A stretch of 12,384 nt of DNA from Halomonas halophila (GTDB lineage Bacteria; Pseudomonadota; Gammaproteobacteria; Pseudomonadales; Halomonadaceae): assembly GCA_002433675.1 (NCBI GenBank), contig DJIP01000028.1, positions 1-12,384 of the forward strand. Direction: 5' to 3'. The translations under genes and the position numbers were made by a program. The notes under the pieces were generated by a model. It made no database searches. It was given only the letters and a program-made list of their open reading frames with translations, and had not been told where the DNA came from. Below are positions 5,758 to 11,649 of this stretch, one piece after another (positions within the stretch are counted from its first letter, which is position 1; every line of letters begins with the position of its first letter).

Positions 5758-6660
5758 TCACGGGTACTTGCCCGTCCGGCGGTTTTCCACCAGCACCTCG
5801 AGGATGGCGTTGGCCGCCTGCATGGTCGCGCTGGGCGTCTCTCCTCGGCGCCGGCTGCAGACGATCGGTGAAGTGATGTGCTTCTCCGCCAGGTACAGGT
5901 AGCGAATGCCGTCGCGGTTCTGGCGCTTGACCTGCTCTGGCACCAGGGTGATGCCGAAGTCCGACACCACCAGGCCCAGCGCCGTCTGCATCTCGTTGGC
6001 TTCCTGTACCACCGTGACCTTGAGCCCTCGGCGGCGAAACAGCCCCAACACCAGGTCGGCAAGGCTCGGGCGCGGGCTCGCCGGGTACAGCACCAGCGGG
6101 TAGCGGGCGAGTTCCTCCATGGTCGGCGTGGTGCCCACCAGCGGGTGGCCCTCCGGTACCGCCGCCATCATCGGTTCCTCGAACAACACCTCCTGTTCGA
6201 CATCGGGATCGTCGATCCTCAGGCGTCCGAAGCCGATATCGATACGTCCTGCCTTCAGCGCCTGCACCTGCTCCACCGTGGTCAATTCGGCCAGGGTCAG
6301 CTCCACCTCGTCCTTTTGTCGCAACTCGCGCACCAGCAGCGGCAGCTGCCCGTAAAACAGCGAGGGCACAAAGCCGATACCGAACATTTCCTTGTGGCTT
6401 CGAGACATACGGCGCACCGCCGCCACCGTGGTATCGAGCTTCTCGAGCATCTGCAGGGCATGCTCATGGAAGAACTTGCCGGTGGGCGTCAGGGTCAGGC
6501 CACGGGGGCCGCGAACGAATAACTGGGCCCCCAGTTCTTCCTCCAACTGATTGATCTGCCGGGTCAAAGGGGGCTGCGCCATATGCAGCCTGGCGGCCGC
6601 CCGGGTGATGTTCAGCTCTTCTGCTGCGGCGCAGAAGTAGCGCAGGTGCCGAAGCTCCAT
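5758..6660 (-). CDS. catR: LysR-type regulator of catechol/benzoate genes, CatR (CatM/BenM group)
   Basis: A 300-residue LysR-type regulator starting MELRHLRYF, the shared start of CatR, CatM and BenM. The helix-turn-helix region includes NITRAAARLHMAQPPLTRQ (about residues 18-36). The effector domain has GIGFVPSLFYGQLP, GRIDIGFGRLRIDDP and LYPASPRPSLADLVLGLF, which resemble Pseudomonas CatR closely. Family members respond to cis,cis-muconate (CatR) or muconate plus benzoate (BenM); which applies cannot be decided from sequence. The frame is open 21 codons further, to 6723, but the start at 6660 fits the family and has GGAGG 5 nt upstream. It is divergent from catB, and its own ribosome site lies inside the predicted operator, so autorepression is likely. 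Confidence 0.93.
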   Translation of the reverse strand: MELRHLRYFCAAAEELNITRAAARLHMAQPPLTRQINQLEEELGAQLFVRGPRGLTLTPTGKFFHEHALQMLEKLDTTVAAVRRMSRSHKEMFGIGFVPSLFYGQLPLLVRELRQKDEVELTLAELTTVEQVQALKAGRIDIGFGRLRIDDPDVEQEVLFEEPMMAAVPEGHPLVGTTPTMEELARYPLVLYPASPRPSLADLVLGLFRRRGLKVTVVQEANEMQTALGLVVSDFGITLVPEQVKRQNRDGIRYLYLAEKHITSPIVCSRRRGETPSATMQAANAILEVLVENRRTGKYP

Positions 6661-6661
6661 G

Positions 6662-6676
6662 ATACCTCCAGGGTAT
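6662..6676. promoter_or_regulatory. CatR/CatM/BenM-type operator, ATAC-N7-GTAT
   Basis: ATACCTCCAGGGTAT is a perfect match to the ATAC-N7-GTAT site described for CatM and BenM, which also satisfies the general LysR T-N11-A rule. It overlaps the complement of the catR ribosome site (6665-6669) and starts one base before the catR start codon. If catB transcription starts near 6734, its centre is at about -65. Confidence 0.82.
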
Positions 6677-6679
6677 TGC

Positions 6680-6693
6680 GGTCTACCCAGACC
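6680..6693. promoter_or_regulatory. Second dyad next to the CatR box (possible activation site)
   Basis: GGTCT (6680-6684) and AGACC (6689-6693) are inverted copies around ACCC. The dyad is centred about 18 bp from the ATAC-N7-GTAT centre, towards catB, and covers the candidate catR -10 and start site. LysR regulators usually contact a second, less conserved site here, so this may be the activation site. Confidence 0.45.
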
Positions 6694-6719
6694 ATATTGG
6701 TTGTGCCCCTCAAAGACAA
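6691..6719 (-). promoter_or_regulatory. Candidate catR promoter
   Basis: On the minus strand, TTGTCT (complement of 6714-6719) and TATGGT (complement of 6691-6696) are separated by 17 nt. Each matches 4 of 6 consensus positions. Transcription would start near 6684, just ahead of the ATAC-N7-GTAT box, so bound CatR would block its own gene. Confidence 0.45.
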
Positions 6720-6726
6720 TCACACT
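6697..6726 (+). promoter_or_regulatory. Candidate catB promoter, overlapping the catR promoter
   Basis: TTGGTT (6697-6702) and CACACT (6721-6726), separated by 18 nt, would start transcription near 6734 and place the CatR box at about -65. An alternative -10 is GACAAT (6715-6720). The elements overlap the candidate catR promoter face to face, as is usual for catR-catB pairs. The poor -10 fits an activated promoter. Confidence 0.4.
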
Positions 6727-6800
6727 GCATTCAATCGCCGGATCAAGCGCCTTTCAGCCGTAGGTCTCTGCCGATGTCGATGACAGTGGTGCTTCGCATC

Positions 6801-6816
6801 GTAAGAGAAATCTTAC
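6801..6816. promoter_or_regulatory. Palindrome in the long catB leader
   Basis: GTAAGA (6801-6806) and TCTTAC (6811-6816) are perfect inverted copies around GAAA. In RNA this would be a GNRA-capped 6-bp hairpin; in DNA it is a possible regulator site. A smaller TACC-AA-GGTA dyad (6814-6823) overlaps its end. It lies about 130 nt before catB, inside the leader if the promoter at 6697-6726 is used. No T-tract follows. Confidence 0.5.
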
Positions 6817-6947
6817 CAAGGTATGGCTTGATCGCTTACGAGTCGCCCAGGCGTTGATGCGCTTGCGGCTTTCCTTATCACCCAGTTCGCCACCCAGATC
6901 GCCAGCCCGTGGATGACAACGAGCTGATGGTAATCGCCGGAGCCGCC

Positions 6948-8066
6948 ATGACCGCCCTGATCGAAAGCGTCGAGACCCTGCTGGTCGACCTGCCCACCAT
7001 CCGACCGCACAAGCTGTCGATGGCCACCATGGCCACCCAGACGCTGGTGATCGTACGCCTCAAGTGCTCCGACGGGATCGAAGGCATCGGCGAGGCCACC
7101 ACCATCGGCGGCCTGGCCTATGGCCCGGAAAGCCCGGAGAGCATGAAGGTCAACATCGACACCTACCTGGCGCCGGCAATCGAAGGCCTGGCGGCGGACA
7201 ACGTCAACCTCGCCATGGCCCGGCTCGACAAGCTGGCCAAGGGCAACGTCATCGCCAAGTCGGCGCTCGAGACCGCGCTGCTGGATGCCCAGGGCAAGCG
7301 TCTCGGCGTGCCCCTGGCGACACTGCTGGGCGGCGCCCGCCACGATCACCTGCCGGTGCTGTGGACGCTGGCCAGTGGCGATACCGACAAGGATATCGAG
7401 GAGGCCAGAAAGCGGCTCGAGCAGCGTCGTCATCGTGACTTCAAGCTCAAGATCGGCGCCAACGCGGTGGATCACGACGTGCGCCACGTTGCCGCCATCA
7501 AGGCCGCCCTGGGGGATCGCGCCAGCGTCAGGATCGACGTCAACCAGGCCTGGGACGAGGCCACCGCGGTACGCGCCATAGCCGCCCTCGAGGACGCCGG
7601 GGTCGACCTGATCGAGCAACCGATTCCGGCCCATGAGCGGGCAGGCCTGGCGCGACTGGCCAACCGCTTCGAGGTCACCATGCTGGCCGACGAAGGCGTT
7701 CAGGACCTGCGCTGCGGGCTGGCGCTGATCGAGTCCGGCTTCAGCGGCGCCTTCGCCCTGAAGATCGCCAAGAGCGCCGGGCCGCGCGGCGCGCTGCGCC
7801 TGGCTCACCTGGCCGACGCCGGGGGCATTGGCCTCTACGGCGGCACCATGCTCGAGGGCACCATCGGCACCGCCGCCTCGCTGCACGCCTGGGCGACCCT
7901 GCCCGAGATGGCCTGGGGCACCGAGATGTTCGGCCCCCTGCTGTTGACCGACGACATCGTCACCACCCCCCTGCGCTACGACGACTTTGGCGTGGCGCTG
8001 CCGCAAGGCCCGGGGCTCGGGCTCGAACTGGACCACGACAAGCTGCGCGAGTACGCGCGCAGCTAA
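6948..8066 (+). CDS. catB: Muconate cycloisomerase
   Basis: CatB converts cis,cis-muconate to (+)-muconolactone, the second step of the catechol branch. It belongs to the enolase superfamily. The 372-residue product shows DLPTIRPHKLSM near the N-terminus, EATTIGGLAYGPESPE, the catalytic pair Lys166/Lys168 in FKLKIG, metal ligands Asp197, Glu223 and Asp248, and Lys272 in ALKIAKS. These are each exactly one less than in the Pseudomonas putida enzyme (Lys167, Lys169, Asp198, Glu224, Asp249, Lys273), which supports the ATG at 6948. That ATG has GGAG 5 nt upstream. A GTG at 6909 and an ATG at 6927 in the same frame lack a good ribosome site and would add a non-homologous tail. First gene of the catBCA cluster; control by CatR is expected. 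Confidence 0.96.
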   Translation: MTALIESVETLLVDLPTIRPHKLSMATMATQTLVIVRLKCSDGIEGIGEATTIGGLAYGPESPESMKVNIDTYLAPAIEGLAADNVNLAMARLDKLAKGNVIAKSALETALLDAQGKRLGVPLATLLGGARHDHLPVLWTLASGDTDKDIEEARKRLEQRRHRDFKLKIGANAVDHDVRHVAAIKAALGDRASVRIDVNQAWDEATAVRAIAALEDAGVDLIEQPIPAHERAGLARLANRFEVTMLADEGVQDLRCGLALIESGFSGAFALKIAKSAGPRGALRLAHLADAGGIGLYGGTMLEGTIGTAASLHAWATLPEMAWGTEMFGPLLLTDDIVTTPLRYDDFGVALPQGPGLGLELDHDKLREYARS

Positions 8067-8142
8067 GCGACATCGCCATCAGACCGGCCGCGCGAGCCTC
8101 CAGGGGCTGCATCGACGGCCCCCGATCGAGAGGAGAACGAGG

Positions 8143-8433
8143 ATGCTGTTTCAGGTGGAAATGACCGTCAAGCTGCCGCCGGATATGGCGCCGGAGCGCG
8201 CCGCCGAGATCAAGGCCCGCGAGAAGGACTACGCCCAGGAGCTGCAGCGCTCCGGCAAATGGCGCCATCTGTGGCGCGTGGCCGGCAGCTATTCCAACGT
8301 CAGTGTGTTCGACGTGGCCGACAACGCCGAGCTGCAGGAGCTGGTATCGAACCTGCCGCTGTTTCCCTACATGGAGATCCGCGTCAAGCCGCTGTGCCGC
8401 CACCCGTCCTCGATCCGCGATGACGACAGCTAG
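8143..8433 (+). CDS. catC: Muconolactone delta-isomerase
   Basis: CatC isomerises muconolactone to beta-ketoadipate enol-lactone, the compound where the catechol and protocatechuate branches meet. The 96-residue length equals the usual length of the family, whose members form a decamer. Conserved stretches are MLFQVEMTVKLP at the start, SGKWRHLWRVAGSYSNVSVFDV in the middle (residues 37-58) and LPLFPYMEIRV with HPSSI near the end. The ATG at 8143 follows GAGAGGAGAACGAGG, a strong ribosome site; the frame is open upstream but that part overlaps catB. It lies 76 nt after catB and 106 nt before catA. Confidence 0.96.
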   Translation: MLFQVEMTVKLPPDMAPERAAEIKAREKDYAQELQRSGKWRHLWRVAGSYSNVSVFDVADNAELQELVSNLPLFPYMEIRVKPLCRHPSSIRDDDS

Positions 8434-8539
8434 GGTCTGCCCCTGGCCAGCCAGACGTCGGGGCAGGGCGCATCGTCAGGCCCCGGCCAGTACCGCCAAC
8501 AACGATAACGACAAGTACGCCACACCTGAGGACCGCCAG
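8434..8539. other. catC-catA gap with small dyads
   Basis: The 106-nt gap holds GTCTG (8435-8439) with CAGAC (8452-8456) around a CTGGCCAG palindrome, and CGGGGC (8459-8464) with GCCCCG (8480-8485). Neither has a T-tract. They may be processing or stability elements in the catBCA message; no promoter is apparent. Confidence 0.35.
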
Positions 8540-9499
8540 ATGAACAGTCTCAACCCCACCACCAAGCCAGTGCGCATCTTCGACACGCCGGAAGTCCAGG
8601 ACTTCCTCAACACCGTCGCCGGTTTCGACAAGGCCGAAGGCAACGAGCGGGCCAAGGAAATCCTGCATCGATTGCTATCGGACCTGTACCGGCTGATCGA
8701 TGACTTCGACGTCACCCCGGAAGAATTCTGGCAGGGCGTCAGCGTGCTCAACGCGCTCGGCGCCGAGACCCAGTACGGCCTGCTGGCCCCTGGTCTGGGC
8801 TTCGATCATTACCTCGACATGCGCATGGACGCGGAAGACGCCGCCCGCGGCCTTGCCGGGGGTACCCCGCGCACCATCGAGGGCCCCTTGTACGTCGCCG
8901 GTGCCCCGGAGTCCGAGGGCGAGGCACGCCTGGACGACGGCTCGGATAGCGACGCCGAGGTGATGTGGTTGACCGGCCAGGTGCGTGATACCCAGGGCCA
9001 GCCGATCTCCCGGGCCAAGGTCGAGATCTGGCACGCCGACAGCAAGGGCAACTACAGCTTCTTCGACCCGTCCCAGGCCGACTTCCACCTGCGTCGCACC
9101 ATCTACACCGACGCCGATGGCCGCTATCGCGCCCGCAGCATCATCCCCTCCGGCTACGGCTGCCCGCCGGACAGCCCGACCCAGCAGGTGCTGGACCTGC
9201 TCGGTCGCCACGGTCAGCGGCCGGCACATATCCACTTCTTTATCTCGGCGCCCGGGTACAAGCACCTGACCACCCAGATCAATCTCGCCGGCGACCCCTA
9301 CACCTACGACGACTTCGCCTTCGCCACCCGCGAGGAGCTGGTGGTGGACGCCAGGCGCATCGAGGACGCCAGCGAGGCCAGCGATCGTGGCCTCGAGGGG
9401 CCCTTCACCGAGGTGGTGTTCGACATCGAGCTTGCCGCCACCAGCGAGACCGAGCTGCAGCAGCGTCACAAGCGCCCGCGGGCCCTCGAGGACGGCTGA
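8540..9499 (+). CDS. catA: Catechol 1,2-dioxygenase
   Basis: CatA is an Fe(III) intradiol dioxygenase that cleaves catechol to cis,cis-muconate. In the 319-residue product the iron ligands are Tyr172 in GNYSFFDP, Tyr206 in PSGYGCPP, and His230 and His232 in QRPAHIHFF. The N-terminal helical domain used for dimerisation by this family covers roughly residues 15-110 (TPEEFWQGVSVLNALG, QYGLLAPGLGFDHYLD). TPRTIEGPLYVAGAP and GQPISRAKVEIWHADSKG mark the catalytic domain. The length is a little above the usual 305-311, owing mainly to a charged C-terminal tail after ELAATSETELQQ. The ATG at 8540 has GAGGA about 8 nt upstream. Placing catA last, after catC, gives a catBCA order. Confidence 0.97.
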   Translation: MNSLNPTTKPVRIFDTPEVQDFLNTVAGFDKAEGNERAKEILHRLLSDLYRLIDDFDVTPEEFWQGVSVLNALGAETQYGLLAPGLGFDHYLDMRMDAEDAARGLAGGTPRTIEGPLYVAGAPESEGEARLDDGSDSDAEVMWLTGQVRDTQGQPISRAKVEIWHADSKGNYSFFDPSQADFHLRRTIYTDADGRYRARSIIPSGYGCPPDSPTQQVLDLLGRHGQRPAHIHFFISAPGYKHLTTQINLAGDPYTYDDFAFATREELVVDARRIEDASEASDRGLEGPFTEVVFDIELAATSETELQQRHKRPRALEDG

Positions 9500-9560
9500 G
9501 CCGCCTGGACTCGCGACACCCCTGAACCGACCGCCGAGTGTCACGGGAATCGCTGTGATG

Positions 9561-9605
9561 GACAGCCCCGTGGTGGGCAGCCCTGTAGTGGACAGTCCCG
9601 AGGCA
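9561..9605. repeat. Three imperfect 15-bp tandem repeats
   Basis: Units GACAGCCCCGTGGTG (9561-9575), GGCAGCCCTGTAGTG (9576-9590) and GACAGTCCCGAGGCA (9591-9605) are related, with the third most diverged. The 15-bp period could be read as five codons (DSPVV/GSPVV/DSPEA) from an ATG at 9558, but no good ribosome site is present. Confidence 0.65.
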
Positions 9606-9631
9606 AATAGCGCCGCACCAAGCCAGACCAC

Positions 9632-9649
9632 GCCTGCCCCCGGGCAGGC
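9632..9649 (+). terminator. GC-rich dyad between catA and benA
   Basis: GCCTGCCC (9632-9639) and GGGCAGGC (9642-9649) are perfect inverted copies with two bases between; the RNA would form 7 pairs with a 4-nt loop. There is no T-tract. It could weaken read-through or set a message end between the cat and ben groups. Confidence 0.4.
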
Positions 9650-9740
9650 CGCCCCAGGGGGCCGGCTGGACGAGCGACTCGGATGAGCTGTCTGTGTGAG
9701 CTGCCGGTGAGAGCGGACCGTGATAGAGAGGAGAACAACG

Positions 9741-11108
9741 ATGAGCAATAAACTCGATCAGATCGAAGCCCGTGTGCGTGGTGCCGTCGAGGATGATCCC
9801 GAACAGGGCGTCTTTCGCTGCCACCGCAGCATGTTCACCGACCCCGAGTTCTTCGAGCTCGAGATGAAGCACATCTTCGAGGGCAACTGGCTGTTCATGG
9901 CCCACGAGAGCCAGATCGCCGAGCCCGGTGACTACTTCACCCTGAACATGGGGCGACAGCCGGTGGTCATCACTCGCGACAAGGAGGGCGAACTTCACGC
10001 CCTGATCAACGCCTGCGCCCACCGTGGAGCCACCCTCTGTCGTCGCAAGCAGGGCAACAAGGGCACCTTTACCTGCCCCTTCCACGGCTGGACCTTCAAG
10101 AACGACGGGCGTCTGCTCAAGGCCAAGAACGAGAAGGCCGGCGCCTACCCGGACGCCTTCAAGCAGGACGGCTCCCACGACCTCAAGCGCCTGCCCAAAT
10201 TCAGCAATTACAAGGGCTTCCTGTTCGGCAGCCTGAGCGACGACGTCATGCCCATCGAGGAGTACCTGGGCGAGACCATGAAGGTTATCGACAACATCGT
10301 CGACCAGGCCCCGGAAGGTCTCGAGATCCTGCGCGGCACCTCGTCTTACACCTACACCGGCAACTGGAAGCTGCAGGCCGAGAACGGCGCCGACGGCTAC
10401 CACGTCAGTACCGTGCACTGGAACTACGCCTCCACCATGGACCGTCGCAACTACGACGAAGGCGGCACCAAGGCGGTGGACGCCGACGGCTGGTCGAAGA
10501 GTAAAGGCGGCTTCTACTCCTACGAAAACGGCCACATGATGCTCTGGACCCGGCTACTCAACCCCGAGGTGCGCCCGGTCTACCAAGAAAAAGAGTGGAT
10601 CCAAGAGCAGCTAGGCGAGGCGCGTGCCGACGCCATCGTCAACCAGACGCGCAACCTCTGCCTCTACCCCAACGTCTACCTGATGGACCAGTTCTCCACA
10701 CAGATCCGCGTGCTGCGGCCCATCGACGTCAACAAAACCGAAGTCACGATCTACTGCTTCGCCCCCAAAGGCGAGTCGGCCGAAAACCGTCGCGTACGTA
10801 TCCGCCAATACGAAGACTTCTTCAACGTCTCCGGCATGGGCACGCCGGACGACCTCGAAGAGTTCCGCGCCTGCCAAGAAGGCTACAACGGCGCGTTGGG
10901 CGAATGGAACGACCTCTCCCGCGGCGCCCAACAATGGATCGAAGGGGCTGATGAGAACGCCCAGGCCATCGACATGAAACCGCTGCTCAGCGGCGCCTCC
11001 CCCGAAGACGAAGGGCTCTACGTGCTGCACCACCAACACTGGGTCAGCGAAATGCTGCGCGCCATCGACAAAGAGCGTCGCCAGTTCATCGCCACGGCGA
11101 CCGCCTAA
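9741..11108 (+). CDS. benA: Benzoate 1,2-dioxygenase large (alpha) subunit
   Basis: The 455-residue catalytic subunit of the Rieske non-haem iron oxygenase that, with BenB and BenC, turns benzoate into its cis-1,2-dihydrodiol. The Rieske [2Fe-2S] ligands are Cys92, His94, Cys112 and His115 (CAHRGATLC, CPFHGW). The mononuclear iron ligands are His221 and His226 in GADGYHVSTVHWNY, with an Asp in GTPDDLEEF (370 or 371) as the third; Asp218 is the usual bridge between centres. The ATG at 9741 follows AGAGGAG; a GTG at 9720 in frame is upstream of that ribosome site and is not used. From about codon 255 to the end the codon choice changes: Lys is AAA in 6 of 6 (2 of 17 before), Gln CAA in 7 of 13 (0 of 8 before), suggesting a recombinant 3' part. 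Confidence 0.97.
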   Translation: MSNKLDQIEARVRGAVEDDPEQGVFRCHRSMFTDPEFFELEMKHIFEGNWLFMAHESQIAEPGDYFTLNMGRQPVVITRDKEGELHALINACAHRGATLCRRKQGNKGTFTCPFHGWTFKNDGRLLKAKNEKAGAYPDAFKQDGSHDLKRLPKFSNYKGFLFGSLSDDVMPIEEYLGETMKVIDNIVDQAPEGLEILRGTSSYTYTGNWKLQAENGADGYHVSTVHWNYASTMDRRNYDEGGTKAVDADGWSKSKGGFYSYENGHMMLWTRLLNPEVRPVYQEKEWIQEQLGEARADAIVNQTRNLCLYPNVYLMDQFSTQIRVLRPIDVNKTEVTIYCFAPKGESAENRRVRIRQYEDFFNVSGMGTPDDLEEFRACQEGYNGALGEWNDLSRGAQQWIEGADENAQAIDMKPLLSGASPEDEGLYVLHHQHWVSEMLRAIDKERRQFIATATA

Positions 11109-11140
11109 ACGTCCGATGCCAGAAGAGAGGAGAGAACGCC

Positions 11141-11629
11141 ATGAGCATCAGCTATCACGACATCCAGGCCTTCCTTTATCGCGAAGCGCGCCTTCTGGAC
11201 GAACGCGAGTGGGACGAGTGGTTGACCCTGTACCACAAGAAGGCCGAGTTCTGGATGCCCTGCTGGGACGACGACGACACCCTGACCGGCGACCCGAATA
11301 GCGAGATCTCGCTGATCTACTACCCCAATCGGGAAGGGCTCGAGGATCGCGTCTATCGGATCAAGACCGAGCGCAGTGGTGCCAGCACACCGGAGCCGCG
11401 CACCACCCACCAGATCACCAATATCGAGGTGATGAAGGAGGAGGGTGACAGCCTGGAGGTGCGCTTCAACTGGCACACTCTGAGCCACCGCTACAAGCAG
11501 ACCGACGGCTACTTCGGGGTGTCCTACTACACCCTGGACGTGTCCGGTGACAGCCCGCTTATTACACGAAAGAAGGTGCAGCTCAATAACGATTATATCC
11601 ACCAGGTCATCGACGTTTATCACATTTAA
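11141..11629 (+). CDS. benB: Benzoate 1,2-dioxygenase small (beta) subunit
   Basis: The 162-residue beta subunit of the benzoate dioxygenase alpha3-beta3 oxygenase. It has no metal site and shapes the hexamer. Recognisable family stretches are FLYREARLLDEREWDEWLTLY near the N-terminus (residues 11-31), FWMPCWDDDDTLT, SLIYYPNREGLEDRVYRI, and RKKVQLNNDYIHQVIDVYHI at the end. The ATG at 11141 follows GAGGAGAG, 32 nt after benA. Codon choice is back to the window's usual pattern: all seven Lys are AAG and all Gln are CAG, unlike the 3' part of benA. Confidence 0.96.
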   Translation: MSISYHDIQAFLYREARLLDEREWDEWLTLYHKKAEFWMPCWDDDDTLTGDPNSEISLIYYPNREGLEDRVYRIKTERSGASTPEPRTTHQITNIEVMKEEGDSLEVRFNWHTLSHRYKQTDGYFGVSYYTLDVSGDSPLITRKKVQLNNDYIHQVIDVYHI

Positions 11630-11649
11630 GTCGGTGAAGGAGAACGACC

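Larger units (their letters stand above)
9500..9740. other. catA-benA intergenic region
   Basis: This 241-nt gap has no convincing gene. It contains a three-unit 15-bp repeat, a strong GC-rich dyad and a second C/G-run dyad (CCCC-A-GGGG around 9656). I saw no ATAC-N7-GTAT box and no clear -35/-10 pair, so benABC may be read from upstream or from a promoter that needs a regulator outside the window. Confidence 0.5.

Noticed and set aside
6909..6947. Earlier catB starts at GTG 6909 or ATG 6927
   Set aside because: They lack a convincing ribosome site and add non-homologous residues; the start at 6948 has GGAG and puts the active-site residues within one of the P. putida numbering.
6813..8036. 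A 407-residue reading frame on the minus strand opposite catB
   Set aside because: It is a shadow of catB's codon bias in GC-rich DNA; the sequence is low-complexity Gly/Gln/Val/His-rich and has no family features, while catB keeps every catalytic residue.
9558..9686. A 42-codon Ser/Pro/Val-rich small gene before benA
   Set aside because: No clear ribosome site, low complexity produced by the 15-bp repeats, and no recognisable features. Kept only as a finding about the repeats.
8675..9748. A 357-residue minus-strand frame opposite catA, and similar long antisense frames opposite benA (9405-10535) and benC (11626-12378)
   Set aside because: All are low-complexity shadows of strongly supported plus-strand genes.
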